64,000 bases of DNA from VFKI01 sp033762075 (GCA_033762075.1 JANRLY010000051.1:20252-84251), one strand, 5' to 3'. Counted from the first letter of the stretch, positions 34,764 through 44,178 are shown. Made by a program: numbers and translations. Notes: generated by a model from the sequence alone, not told the origin.

Positions 34764-37700
34764 TTAGCCTTTAGTTTCAATTGAATTTCGTTTAGGATTT
34801 ACTTCACTCACCGCTGGAGCAGCCTCAGGGGCTTTATGAAGCGCCTGTTTTAATTTACTCGCGATGCTCAACTTTACTTTTTTTCCAGCAGGCACAATTT
34901 CATGGTCAGCGGAATTTTCACTTTTTTCTTCCAAAGAACTTCTCGCTGGTGAACTTAAAGCACCTAAAATATGTGCTGAGGATGAATCCTTTCTAGAAGG
35001 ACTACTATGATCACGTGCTAATTTGTCTTGCTGCGTCATTAATATAATCAAATCATCCAAGGTAGGGTCTGAGTTTTTTCGAATTGAGCGACCCAATTGT
35101 GTGTTACCTTCCTTTGCAAGTTTATCTAATTTCTCCAATTGCTCTCTTGGTGTTAAATCTGGATCGAAACAAGATTCGTATGCTTTGCGTGAACCTTGAT
35201 CAGGATACTGTTTTATCAAAAGCTGAATCAAACACAATTTCTTCTCTTCAATTGTTGCCGGATGATTTAATGTGCTTAATATAAGAAGCGCTGAAGAAGG
35301 AGATATTGTGCCAAGTAGTTTTTGTTGTGCAATAACAGATTTTTCTTCAGCTTCCATCGGTTGTAGCCCATCAAGCGTTTTTTTCATTGCTAACAACTCA
35401 TCGCTCAATATACTCAGTATGCCTGAGAATTTGGCGTCATGAATTGTCACTGCCAATTCATTTAATGCCTCTAACGCAATCATTGATTTTTCATGGAGAG
35501 TTGATATATCTGACGCCGATTGCTGTTGCAAATCAAAAATCGTTTGCAAAATGGTTGATTCTTGAAAAGATCGAGTGTCTGGTTGTTGTGATAATTTTGA
35601 TGCTGCATTTTCTAGCATTACAAATTCATTGATTAAATATTCTGCCGCGAGATATGACTTATTTCTTTGATTGATGTCACTACCCATTGCATCTGAGAAT
35701 GCATCAAATAGTGACAACACTGGATTGAGTTGATCTAGTATCATATTTTTATCTGCCAACCCATATAGCCTAGTCGCTAATAGCGATGTAGCTCTAATAG
35801 CTTGTATTGTAGGTGAAAGCAAACTAAGAATTTCATTCAGTGAAGTCATAACATTTTCAGCAATATCCTTCCCTTCTTGCTTTGATTGTTTTAATCCTAC
35901 TCCAATCTCATAAAGCTGCGTAAGAATGGCTAAACTTTTCATTTTGCCAGCATCCGCATATTGAACGAATAGATCAGACATCTTGCTTAATTTTTCAAGC
36001 AAATCAGAAAAAAGTGCTATCCCTTGCGTGTAATCTGTTTGTGGAGATGTTTCGCTAGGTTTGATCGTTTGCGAAATCTCATAAAGCACTGAAGATAGCG
36101 TGATCTTTTTTTCGAGCTCAGGTGTCTCTAAAAGATTTTCTCGGCTATCTTGACGCGATAAAACAGGCACTTGCCCTTCTTCAACTATTTGTGATTCGAG
36201 CAGCGCAGTAGATGTAGTCAATTGAGTTTGTAATACATCTACAACTTCCTTAGGCAATAATAATCCACCTTGTTTTATCAATTCTTGTAACTCAAAATAC
36301 GCTTGATCAATGCTATTTTTGAGACTAGGCCAACGATTTTGATAAAGATCTATAAAGGCTCCACCAAGATTGGCTTTTGCAAATGCCGCATCAACAAACC
36401 CACTCAATTTCATATCGAGGAAAATCTTTTTATTATGTCGCATCAATTCAATCTCACCCATCATCGATTCCATTTCATGTAGTGCATTCAATATTGTTTT
36501 TAAACTACGAAATAAAAGTGGATCATCAGCTCGCAGCATTAAACGCCCTGCAGCATCTTTATCAGACATTAACATACGCTCAAAAATAGATTCATTTAGC
36601 CAAGAACGACAAGCATTCAATATCGTACTTTGGGCTGCATTTAATTTGAGAGAAATCGGACCTTTTCTATCTAGCTGAAGGCGCTCGAGTAATGCTTCAG
36701 TTTTTTCCTTTATGTCGTACTGCATTGCAATGGGTGGCACGATAGGAAGAGGATCTTCTAATGATGATTCTGATCTCGCAAACGAAACCTCGGACTTCTC
36801 TTCAGGCAGTGCAATAACTTCTTTTTCAGCTTCAGTGATACGTTGATCCAATTTTTCAATATTGTCGGCGAGTGATTGAAGTGTAAAATTTGATTCATCG
36901 ATTAATTTTTGTCGCGACTTATCAAATGCTGTTGTGCTTCCAAACGACTTGAACTCCGTAAGAATAATCAATGGATCACCTTGATAAGAAAATTGATCAG
37001 GTCGTTCAGATTCACTTGAAAGCTGAATATTTTTTTCCAACGCATTGCATGTTTTATATAATCGTTTTAACAAAATAACATCTTTTTCAATAGATTCTCC
37101 TGTTTTTGATTTTTCAAGGATAATGTTTTCTTGTTTCTCTATTTCATATAATAATCTATCTAATCCTGTCCGCGAGCGCACAAGATTATCAATTTTCTCG
37201 ATAAATGACACTGCAAATGGCGTGGTTTTCCCAAGTTTCATAGCAGCCAATCGCAGCTGGCTTAATTGATAAAGTGAAGTATTTTTATTGAATGTAAAGT
37301 TTGCAATAAAATCTCTTGCGTCAGAAGCTTCTAGCTTGGTTTTTTCTAGATTTATTTTCTCAGTATATCGAAATTCCAGTTTCTCTTTCCAACAGTCATG
37401 TAAAGCTAACTCTGGTCTCTCTATTGATAAACAATATTCGTCATAGTTTCTTGTTAATTTCAAAAGCTGTGCTTGCAATTCACTTGTTGTTAAGCCGAGC
37501 TTTGTCTCGGCACTTTCTAACAACATTGTGACACTAACTAATAAAGGCCTAACTTCAGTCACCAATTCTTTAAGAATTTCATTGAGCTCGCTAGCTAACA
37601 GTTTATTAAAATCAATGGATTCTAAAGTTTTAATGAAATGGCCCAAATCATTCAGCACATCCCCTACACTGCCTAAAGCATTTAATTTTGAGTTTTTTGC

Positions 37701-38618
37701 TTTTGCTGTAAAATTAGAAATTCGTTCTAAATAAGAAATCATTTGCTTAGTTTTTTCTAAAGTATCAATTCTATCTTGCAAAGGGGATTGTTGTTTTTGT
37801 TCGAATGCAATCAAGCTATCTATTCTAGCTCTCGTTTCTCCAGATAGAAATTTTTTGTTCGTCGGCTCAACACTTTTCTTATCTGCATTTTTATTTTCAC
37901 TATTTTGTTCTAGCATTTCCCCCATAGCAAATTCAACTGTTGCATTGATATTTGCTAGCATTGCTTTTTCTTCCTCTGTTGCACCTTGAGCAAGATACTT
38001 TATCGTCAATACACTCGAAAGAATCGCTTGACGAATCCATTCTTCAAATTGTCCAATGCTTAATAACAAATCATCTGATGAAGACATTTGCAGAATTGCT
38101 TTTTTCAATGCTCTAAGGTAAAACAGCGTTTGAATAATATCGTACTTAAATTGCATGAGTTCAGGCATTTTTGATTTGATATCCACCGCTGTTTTAGCGC
38201 CCTTCAAAAGAACCACGGCACCATAAATATGTGCCTCCACCATAGAGAACATACTTGCAACGGAAAATTGTATGCCTTCGGAGAGACTCTGAGACTGAAA
38301 TATACTGCCAAGATACTTATTCGTTTGATGATAAGAATCCATGAATTGACTTGCCAACGCTTGTGTCTGAAAAATAGGCGGCAAAATTTGGGTCGCCAAC
38401 ATATCGATATCAGCTAATAGATTCAGTAGCATTTTGGCATTTCGAACGATCAAGGAGTCTTTCGGTTCTAAAGGAGCTCTGCCTGTTTTTTCAATAGATT
38501 CAATAAGTTCCGCAATTATGCTCTGATCAAACCCGTGACTTTCTTGTAACCCCTTGATAATTTGGCGTTGTTTTTTCCGACACTCACTTGTTTGCGCGAT
38601 TTGATCTCTTGCGTCCAT
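34764..38618 (-). CDS. Very large helical/coiled-coil protein, 1284 aa
   Basis: GAGGA nine bases upstream favours ATG 38618 over the TTG at 38624. The protein is almost entirely helical, rich in Leu, Glu, Lys, Ser and Gln, with heptad-like stretches (for example around EKTKQMISYLERISNF) and no membrane spans or enzymatic motifs. Spacer regions at about residues 640-665 and 1175-1284 are Ser/Pro/Glu-rich and disordered, ending KRNSIETKG. No family is recognised. Size, coiled-coil content and disordered tail are typical of large Dot/Icm-type effectors, a resemblance only. Confidence 0.65.
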   Translation of the reverse strand: MDARDQIAQTSECRKKQRQIIKGLQESHGFDQSIIAELIESIEKTGRAPLEPKDSLIVRNAKMLLNLLADIDMLATQILPPIFQTQALASQFMDSYHQTNKYLGSIFQSQSLSEGIQFSVASMFSMVEAHIYGAVVLLKGAKTAVDIKSKMPELMQFKYDIIQTLFYLRALKKAILQMSSSDDLLLSIGQFEEWIRQAILSSVLTIKYLAQGATEEEKAMLANINATVEFAMGEMLEQNSENKNADKKSVEPTNKKFLSGETRARIDSLIAFEQKQQSPLQDRIDTLEKTKQMISYLERISNFTAKAKNSKLNALGSVGDVLNDLGHFIKTLESIDFNKLLASELNEILKELVTEVRPLLVSVTMLLESAETKLGLTTSELQAQLLKLTRNYDEYCLSIERPELALHDCWKEKLEFRYTEKINLEKTKLEASDARDFIANFTFNKNTSLYQLSQLRLAAMKLGKTTPFAVSFIEKIDNLVRSRTGLDRLLYEIEKQENIILEKSKTGESIEKDVILLKRLYKTCNALEKNIQLSSESERPDQFSYQGDPLIILTEFKSFGSTTAFDKSRQKLIDESNFTLQSLADNIEKLDQRITEAEKEVIALPEEKSEVSFARSESSLEDPLPIVPPIAMQYDIKEKTEALLERLQLDRKGPISLKLNAAQSTILNACRSWLNESIFERMLMSDKDAAGRLMLRADDPLLFRSLKTILNALHEMESMMGEIELMRHNKKIFLDMKLSGFVDAAFAKANLGGAFIDLYQNRWPSLKNSIDQAYFELQELIKQGGLLLPKEVVDVLQTQLTTSTALLESQIVEEGQVPVLSRQDSRENLLETPELEKKITLSSVLYEISQTIKPSETSPQTDYTQGIALFSDLLEKLSKMSDLFVQYADAGKMKSLAILTQLYEIGVGLKQSKQEGKDIAENVMTSLNEILSLLSPTIQAIRATSLLATRLYGLADKNMILDQLNPVLSLFDAFSDAMGSDINQRNKSYLAAEYLINEFVMLENAASKLSQQPDTRSFQESTILQTIFDLQQQSASDISTLHEKSMIALEALNELAVTIHDAKFSGILSILSDELLAMKKTLDGLQPMEAEEKSVIAQQKLLGTISPSSALLILSTLNHPATIEEKKLCLIQLLIKQYPDQGSRKAYESCFDPDLTPREQLEKLDKLAKEGNTQLGRSIRKNSDPTLDDLIILMTQQDKLARDHSSPSRKDSSSAHILGALSSPARSSLEEKSENSADHEIVPAGKKVKLSIASKLKQALHKAPEAAPAVSEVNPKRNSIETKG

Positions 38619-38789
38619 TGGCAATAATCCTCAGACACACAAACTAAGTGTAGCAAGATATCTTTAAAATACCTGGTAAACATAGAGGCAAGAGAGTGCC
38701 GAGAAAATAACGTAACATGCTGTATAAATGAACAATTTACTCTAGGGAAAATGCCTTAACCCATTTTCAATCCGACTAAAATGGATCGT

Positions 38790-39638
38790 TCACTTCCCAC
38801 GCCGCATTTCTAATAAATGAATACGCCGACTATCGCCGCCCAAAACTTTAAAACGCAATGAGCCTATACGAATTGATTCTCCACGCCGAGGAAAGTGCCC
38901 GAAGGCTTTTAATACTAAACCGCCGATCGTATCAAATTCATCGTCGCTCAATTCTGTTGAAAAACGCTCATTAAAATCTTCGATTGGCGTTCCCGCTTTT
39001 ATTAAAAAAACACCCGGATCACGTTCGGTGATATCTCGATCGTCGGGAATATCATATTCATCTTCGATTTCGCCAACGATTTCTTCTAAAACGTCTTCGA
39101 TAGTGACTAAACCTGCTACATGACCATATTCATCCACCACAATGGCTAAATGATTACGATTCACGCGAAATTCACGCAGTAAAATATCGAGACGTTTACT
39201 TTGTGGGACAAAAACAGCGCGGCGCATGGCATCAGACATTTGAAAAATTGTCGAACTTTGTGAAGCGGAAAAAGCTAATAAATCTTTCGCCAATAAAATA
39301 CCCACAACATTTTCAGCATCCATGACAGGAAAACGTGAGTGGCCTGAATCAATAATCACAGGTAAAATATCGGCCAACTTCGCATTCACATCAAGGACTA
39401 TCATTTGTGAACGCGGCACCATCACATCACGCACTTGCATATCAGACACATGCAAAACGCTTTCGATCATATCTAAAATTTCTTTACTTAAAATTTTACG
39501 CTCAGCAGCATCACGTAATACTTCTAGGAGTTCTTCGCGATTTTTGGGTTCACCGCTCAGAAAATCACTGAGGCGCTCCAGCCAACTTAATGGTTTTACG
39601 CGTGCAGATTCAGGTGTTTTTTCTTCACTCACACACAT
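38790..39638 (-). CDS. corC: CorC/YbeX-type CBS-domain protein (Mg/Co efflux associated)
   Basis: 282 aa without membrane spans. Residues about 65-195 hold two CBS domains (VSDMQVRDVMVPRSQM, LAIVVDEYGHVAGLVTIED), and about 200-280 form the CorC_HlyC domain (DEYDIPDDRD, FDTIGGLVLKAFGHFPRRGE). In enterobacteria YbeX/CorC aids CorA-mediated divalent cation efflux and is linked to ribosome maturation through its neighbours. TGAGGAG directly precedes ATG 39638, so the real start may be the GTG two codons later (39632). It follows ybeY by four bases in the miaB-ybeY-corC operon. Confidence 0.93.
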   Translation of the reverse strand: MCVSEEKTPESARVKPLSWLERLSDFLSGEPKNREELLEVLRDAAERKILSKEILDMIESVLHVSDMQVRDVMVPRSQMIVLDVNAKLADILPVIIDSGHSRFPVMDAENVVGILLAKDLLAFSASQSSTIFQMSDAMRRAVFVPQSKRLDILLREFRVNRNHLAIVVDEYGHVAGLVTIEDVLEEIVGEIEDEYDIPDDRDITERDPGVFLIKAGTPIEDFNERFSTELSDDEFDTIGGLVLKAFGHFPRRGESIRIGSLRFKVLGGDSRRIHLLEMRRGK

Positions 39639-39642
39639 CTCC

Positions 39643-40092
39643 TCACTGATAAGGATTTTTAAACCCTAATGTCTTTAAAATGTGAATCTCTTCTGCTTCC
39701 ATGGTTTCAGCATCTGATGTATTTTCATGGTCAAAACCGATTAAATGTAAGATACCATGCACCACCATATGCGCAAAGTGGGTTTCAGGTGTTTTATGTT
39801 GCTCTGCTGCTTCGCGCAATATGACTTCAAGACAAATGACAATATCCCCAATTAATGGACTTTTTTCACCTTTTTTGGGCACCTCTAACGGAAAAGATAA
39901 AACATTGGTAGGACCTTTTTTGTGGCGCCATTTTTGGTTTAATTCAGCCATTTCGATTGCATCGGTGATACGAATAGTAATTTCTGCCGCAAAAACATGC
40001 GCTTTTAATACAGCGAGCGCCCAGCGACGAAAACGCGCAGGGGAGGGCAATGCATCCGATTTAACTTGACGTTGAATAGTGATTTCATACAT
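39643..40092 (-). CDS. ybeY: Endoribonuclease YbeY (rRNA maturation)
   Basis: 149 aa. The zinc site HGILHLIGFDH (HGxLHLxGxDH, about residues 115-125) is complete, and LNQKWRHKKGPTNVLSFP is also typical. YbeY processes the 3' end of 16S rRNA and takes part in ribosome quality control. It is placed between miaB and corC; the usual partner ybeZ (PhoH-like) is missing from this operon. Confidence 0.96.
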   Translation of the reverse strand: MYEITIQRQVKSDALPSPARFRRWALAVLKAHVFAAEITIRITDAIEMAELNQKWRHKKGPTNVLSFPLEVPKKGEKSPLIGDIVICLEVILREAAEQHKTPETHFAHMVVHGILHLIGFDHENTSDAETMEAEEIHILKTLGFKNPYQ

Positions 40093-40098
40093 AAAAAT

Positions 40099-41442
40099 TT
40101 ATACCAAAATACCTCGCAGTGAATTCGGCAAACTCTGCGTGATCTGCACCGAAACAAGTGATCCAATTGAGGCAGGATCACCTTTAAAATTCACCACGCG
40201 ATTATTTTCAGTGCGCCCTGAAAGGACATGAGGATCTTTTTTCGAAGGGCCCGTAACAAGAATCGATTGCGTTGTGCCAACCATGCTTTCACTAATCTGC
40301 TGCGCATTTTGCAAAATTCGATGTTGTAAAATTGCGAGGCGTTGTTTTTTAACATCCATCGAAACATCATCAGGTAATTGCGCAGCTGGTGTACCAGGAC
40401 GCGGACTGTAAATAAAACTATATGAATTATCAAACCCAACGGCTTGAATCAAATCCATGGTTGCAGCAAAATCAGCTTCAGTTTCGCCAGGAAAACCGAT
40501 AATAAAATCCGATGAAATACTAATATCAGGACGCACTTGACGAAGACGGCGAATTTTAGATTTATATTCGATGGCAGTGTAACCGCGTTTCATCGCAGAC
40601 AATATACGATCAGAGCCGCTTTGCACCGGCAAATGTAAATGGTTCGCTAATTTCGGCACATCACGATACGCTTCAATCAAACTACTCGAGAAAGCCAGTG
40701 GATGTGACGTCGTAAAACGAATGCGCTTCACTGCATCAAGCTCGGCAATGTAACGAATCAAATGGGCTAAATCTGCCATACCCCCTTCATGCATTGGGCC
40801 ACGATAATCATTCACGTTTTGACCCAATAAATTTATTTCTGAAACACCTTGTGCGGTCAATGCAACAACTTCGGCTAACACATCATCCAGTGGGCGGCTG
40901 ATTTCTTCGCCGCGCGTGTAAGGTACAACACAAAAGCTGCAATATTTACTGCAGCCTTCCATGATAGAAACAAATGCGGTAGGGCCTTCTGCGCGCGGCT
41001 CAGGAAGCCGATCAAATTTTTCAATTTCAGGGAAACTGATATCAACTTGCGGTTGATGTTTCGTTTGAGATGCCGTCAACATATCACCCAAACGATGTAA
41101 GGTTTGTGGGCCAAATACTAAATCAACATACGGTGCACGGGCTAAAATCGCTTCGCCTTCTTGGCTTGCCACACAACCACCCACTCCAATGATCAAATCC
41201 GGATTTTTTTGCTTCAACTGTCGCCAACGGCCTAACTCAGAAAAGACTTTTTCTTGTGCTTTTTCACGGACTGAGCACGTATTCAGCAATAAAACATCTG
41301 CCTCAAGCAGATCTTGGGTTTTTTCAAGGCCATGCGATGCTTTGAGCACATCCGCCATCTTCGACGAATCATACTCATTCATTTGACAGCCATGGGTTTG
41401 GATATACACTCTCTTCACGATTTCACCTGATATGTTAAGCAT
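40099..41442 (-). CDS. miaB: tRNA-2-methylthio-N6-dimethylallyladenosine synthase MiaB
   Basis: 447 aa; it adds the 2-methylthio group to i6A37 of tRNAs using two 4Fe-4S clusters and SAM. The N-terminal MTTase domain has cysteines in THGCQMNEYDS, LLNTCSVREKA and VGGCVASQEG; the radical-SAM motif is CSKYCSFCVVPYTRG (CxxxCxxC); a TRAM domain follows near residue 375. AGGTG lies five bases before a GTG at codon 9, which may be the true start (VKRVYIQTHGC). It heads the miaB-ybeY-corC operon. Confidence 0.96.
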   Translation of the reverse strand: MLNISGEIVKRVYIQTHGCQMNEYDSSKMADVLKASHGLEKTQDLLEADVLLLNTCSVREKAQEKVFSELGRWRQLKQKNPDLIIGVGGCVASQEGEAILARAPYVDLVFGPQTLHRLGDMLTASQTKHQPQVDISFPEIEKFDRLPEPRAEGPTAFVSIMEGCSKYCSFCVVPYTRGEEISRPLDDVLAEVVALTAQGVSEINLLGQNVNDYRGPMHEGGMADLAHLIRYIAELDAVKRIRFTTSHPLAFSSSLIEAYRDVPKLANHLHLPVQSGSDRILSAMKRGYTAIEYKSKIRRLRQVRPDISISSDFIIGFPGETEADFAATMDLIQAVGFDNSYSFIYSPRPGTPAAQLPDDVSMDVKKQRLAILQHRILQNAQQISESMVGTTQSILVTGPSKKDPHVLSGRTENNRVVNFKGDPASIGSLVSVQITQSLPNSLRGILV

Positions 41443-41467
41443 AAATAATCGGTGAACGATAACAAGG

Positions 41468-41579
41468 TCTCGTCATTGCGAGCCCGCGGCAGCGTTTGGG
41501 CGTGGCAAGCCAGTTTTTAGGTATGCTTACAAAAACTGGCTTGCCACGGCTAAGCACTTCGTAGCCTCGCAATGACGAG
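41468..41579. repeat. 112-bp palindromic element (family A)
   Basis: The outer arms begin CTCGTCATTGCGAG, and the inner arms are perfect over 18 bp (CGTGGCAAGCCAGTTTTT and its complement) around a short loop. This is the 'CGTCATTGCGAG...GTGGCAA' palindrome type scattered through several obligate-intracellular bacteria. One half is also present inside waaP at 59311-59352. It lies upstream of miaB and would form a strong hairpin. Confidence 0.8.
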
Positions 41580-41656
41580 TCCTTCTTACGCTTCACTTGA
41601 TATTCGTAGCGCGCCATCATATTCGATTGCAAATAATTTTTCCATGATTTCGCTCT

Positions 41657-41736
41657 GTCATTCCCGCGAAGGCGGGAACCCATTTCGACAATTTTATGTT
41701 ATATTTGCCATGGATTCCCGCCTTCGCGGGAATGAC
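41657..41736. repeat. Inverted repeat of family B (CATTCCCGCGAAGGCGGGAA)
   Basis: 26-bp arms, 41657-41682 and 41711-41736, near-perfect complements of each other, each itself containing the palindrome CCCGC-GAAG-GCGGG. A diverged copy of the whole unit is at 50923-51008. With the family A element it fills the 313-base gap between miaB and the ferredoxin-like gene, and it would add a false N-terminal extension to that gene if translated. Confidence 0.8.
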
Positions 41737-41755
41737 ATTCTGTGAAAATAACCCC

Positions 41756-42106
41756 ATGACACTGCAAACACTCGAAGAACGCGCAGAAAAGTTAGGTTTA
41801 GCCTCTATTCGTCGGCATATCTTTCTCTGTTGTGATCAAACCAAACCCAATTGCTGTACCCGCGAAGCAGGCTTAGAGTCGTGGGAATATTTAAAATCAC
41901 GCCTCCAAGACCTCAATCTTACAGGTCAAGGCGGTATCTACCGTAGCAAGGCAAATTGTCTCAGAGTATGCCAACAAGGCCCGATTGCCGTCGTTTGGCC
42001 AGATGGTGTTTGGTATCATTCTTGCGCCCCTGAAGTCCTTGAGCGCATCATCCAAGAGCATTTAATTGACGGCACCCCAGTCAAAGATTATATGATTCCC
42101 CTATAG
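41756..42106 (+). CDS. Thioredoxin-like [2Fe-2S] ferredoxin-domain protein
   Basis: 116 aa from ATG 41756 (MTLQTLEERAEKL); the frame upstream only translates a palindromic repeat. RHIFLCCDQTKPNCC, then KANCLRVCQQGPIAVVWPDG supplies the conserved cysteines of the (2Fe-2S) ferredoxin family related to the NuoE C-terminal fold. Members bind one cluster; the partner is unknown. The gene for RsmE follows 16 bp downstream, and the two are probably co-transcribed. Confidence 0.9.
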   Translation: MTLQTLEERAEKLGLASIRRHIFLCCDQTKPNCCTREAGLESWEYLKSRLQDLNLTGQGGIYRSKANCLRVCQQGPIAVVWPDGVWYHSCAPEVLERIIQEHLIDGTPVKDYMIPL

Positions 42107-42122
42107 TAGGTAACTCGGCTAT

Positions 42123-42857
42123 ATGACAACTCGCCTTTTTCAAAACATCCCTCTCGCCGTGAAGGCTGTTGTTTCTTTAGACGATGCTGCTAGCCATCAT
42201 CTTGCACGTGTTTTGCGCGCACAATTAAAAGAAACTGTCATTCTTTTTAATGGCGAGGGCGGAGAATATGAAGGCATTATTTCTATCATCGAAAAAAAAT
42301 CTGTGCAAGTCACACTGACTGCCTTTCATCCACGCGAAGCGGAATCATCACTCGATATTTGTCTCTTGCAAGGCATTTCGCGCGGTGAAAAAATGGATTA
42401 CACATTACAAAAATCTGTTGAGCTGGGCGTAAAACAAATTGTACCGTTATTAACCGAACGGTGTAATATCAAACGTGAATCATCGCACTTTGAAAAAAAA
42501 GTGCGACACTGGCAGCAAATTATTATCAGCGCATGTGAGCAGTGCGGACGTAATCGTATACCCACACTGACTATGCCACAAACATTAGAAGATTTTTTAA
42601 ATATACAGCAGCCTTTTGACCATGCTTTTGTTTTAGCACCCACTGCCACCGGCACATTAAAAGCACATGCTATCCCCCCTCATGCACGCATTGCTTTATT
42701 GATTGGACCAGAAGGTGGCTTAAGCAATGCAGAAATTCAACTCGCCGCAACAAAAAATTATCTTCCACTTGGATTAGGTCCGCGCATTTTACGAACAGAA
42801 ACTGCTGCACTTGCTGCAATCACTATGCTGCAATGTATTGCAGGAGATATGTGTTGA
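42123..42857 (+). CDS. rsmE: 16S rRNA m3U1498 methyltransferase RsmE
   Basis: 244 aa, the normal length. An N-terminal PUA-like domain (SHHLARVLRAQLKETVILFNGEG) precedes a SPOUT methyltransferase domain with ISRGEKMDYTLQKSVELGV, SACEQCGRNRIP, LLIGPEGGLSNAEI and LGPRILRTETAALAAI, which form the SAM knot. It methylates U1498 of the small ribosomal subunit RNA. A long hairpin follows at 42881. Confidence 0.96.
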   Translation: MTTRLFQNIPLAVKAVVSLDDAASHHLARVLRAQLKETVILFNGEGGEYEGIISIIEKKSVQVTLTAFHPREAESSLDICLLQGISRGEKMDYTLQKSVELGVKQIVPLLTERCNIKRESSHFEKKVRHWQQIIISACEQCGRNRIPTLTMPQTLEDFLNIQQPFDHAFVLAPTATGTLKAHAIPPHARIALLIGPEGGLSNAEIQLAATKNYLPLGLGPRILRTETAALAAITMLQCIAGDMC

Positions 42858-42880
42858 TTGCTATCCTTCCGCCTCAAATT

Positions 42881-42937
42881 AACGTGAGTATTGTCTAAGC
42901 GTAAAATATTAAATTACGCTTAGACAACAATCACGTT
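42881..42937. terminator. Strong hairpin after rsmE
   Basis: 24-base arms (42881-42904 and 42914-42937) match at all but two positions, with TTGTCTAAGCGTAA as the perfect core, around a nine-base loop. There is no U tract directly after it, so it may be a terminator or another dispersed palindrome. Confidence 0.65.
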
Positions 42938-42969
42938 ATCCTGAAAAATGCGCAGCATTTATTCAGGAT
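42938..42969. repeat. Second adjoining hairpin (ATCCTGAAAAATGC/GCATTTATTCAGGAT)
   Basis: It directly abuts the preceding hairpin and ends 30 bases before the saccharopine dehydrogenase-like start. A stem of about 14 bp with one bulge and a three-base loop. It could influence the leader of the 43000 gene. Confidence 0.55.
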
Positions 42970-42999
42970 CCACTCAAAACATACTATAGGATAATCACT

Positions 43000-44088
43000 A
43001 TGCATCACGTTCTTGTTGCTGGCGCAGGCAAAATTGGCTCACTCATTGCAGCACTCTTGGCTGACGCAGGAAATTATCGCGTTTTTCTCACTGATATCAA
43101 TCCTGACGCACCTTTACCGCAAAAAGTTGCTGCGCATGCTGATCATCTCACGGTTTCACGATTAGATGCAGAAAGTCCCGCGATTGTGTCAGCGTTTTTA
43201 CGTGAACATGCGATTGAAACAGTTGTATCGAGCTTGCCTTATTTTTGTAACACCGCACTTGCAAAAATAGCCCATGAATGCAACGTCAATTATTTTGATC
43301 TGACCGAAGATACACGCACAACAGCTTCCATTCGTGCATTAGCTAAAGAGACTACGCGCGCTTTTGTGCCGCAATGCGGATTAGCGCCGGGTTTTATCAG
43401 CATTGTAGCGAATGATTTAATGAAACAATTTTCTTCCCTTGAAACAGTCAAAATGCGCGTCGGTGCATTACCCGTCAACATCAGCAATGCTTTGCAATAT
43501 TCATTGACATGGTCAACTGATGGTTTAATTAACGAATACGGTAATTTGTGTGCTGCAATTGAAAATGGTCAAGAAGTCACTTTGTTGCCGCTCGATGATT
43601 TAGAAGAAATTAAAATTGATGGTCTCACGTATGAAGCTTTTAACACTTCAGGGGGCATTGGCAGTTTAGCCGAAACTTGGCAAAACAAAGTTCATTCGAT
43701 TAGTTATAAAACCATTCGTTATCCAGGGCATTGTAAAAAAATGCGCTTTTTGATGAATGATCTTAAACTCAATGATGATCGCGACACACTCAAACGTATT
43801 TTAGAAAAAGCTTTGCCGAAAACAGGACAAGATGTTGTGTTAGTGTATGTTTCTGTTGTTGGGAAACAAGATGGTTCATTGATCGAAAAAAATTATGTTC
43901 GTAAATTTTATCCACGACGCGTCAATAATATTGATTGGTCTGCGATTCAGTTAACGACAGCCTCTTCCTTGTGCGCAGTATTAGATTTAGTTGTCAAACA
44001 TCCCGAAAAATATAAAGGCTTTGTCGCACAAGAAGCATTTTCATTGGAAAACATTACGCAAAATCATTTTGGCGAGTATTTTGTTTAA
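43000..44088 (+). CDS. Saccharopine dehydrogenase family protein
   Basis: 362 aa with an N-terminal NAD(P)-binding Rossmann fold (HHVLVAGAGKIGSLIAALLADAG, GAGxxG) and DLTEDTRTTASIRALA, VPQCGLAPGFISIVANDL typical of the saccharopine dehydrogenase C-terminal domain. Expected reaction: saccharopine to glutamate and aminoadipate semialdehyde, or a closely related reaction. The aldehyde dehydrogenase gene 90 bp downstream is of the ALDH7 type that oxidises that semialdehyde, which strengthens the assignment. The two genes are separated by a terminator-like hairpin. Confidence 0.88.
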   Translation: MHHVLVAGAGKIGSLIAALLADAGNYRVFLTDINPDAPLPQKVAAHADHLTVSRLDAESPAIVSAFLREHAIETVVSSLPYFCNTALAKIAHECNVNYFDLTEDTRTTASIRALAKETTRAFVPQCGLAPGFISIVANDLMKQFSSLETVKMRVGALPVNISNALQYSLTWSTDGLINEYGNLCAAIENGQEVTLLPLDDLEEIKIDGLTYEAFNTSGGIGSLAETWQNKVHSISYKTIRYPGHCKKMRFLMNDLKLNDDRDTLKRILEKALPKTGQDVVLVYVSVVGKQDGSLIEKNYVRKFYPRRVNNIDWSAIQLTTASSLCAVLDLVVKHPEKYKGFVAQEAFSLENITQNHFGEYFV

Positions 44089-44095
44089 CAACCTA

Positions 44096-44135
44096 TGTCA
44101 TCCCGCGCAGGCCTTTAGCGCAGGATGACACAGTT
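44096..44135 (+). terminator. Terminator-like hairpin between the saccharopine and ALDH7 genes
   Basis: TGTCATCC-CGCGC ... GCGC-AGGATGACA pairs around a short loop and is followed by CAGTTTTT. It could end or attenuate the upstream transcript. The TGTCATCCCGCGC core is also shared with dispersed palindromes in this window. Confidence 0.6.
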
Positions 44136-44178
44136 TTTCTCGAATTATTGATATCAATGCTTTTTTAAGGATTCCATT

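Noticed and set aside
37045..37734. Plus-strand frames inside the 1284-aa gene
   Set aside because: They are antisense shadows without ribosome sites, while the minus-strand frame is continuous over 3.8 kb.
41435..41683. Open frame of 82 codons upstream of miaB on the minus strand
   Set aside because: It consists of translated palindromic repeats with no ribosome site and no protein-like character.
41696..41755. N-terminal extension of the ferredoxin-like protein
   Set aside because: It is the translation of a family B palindrome; the conserved protein starts at 41756.
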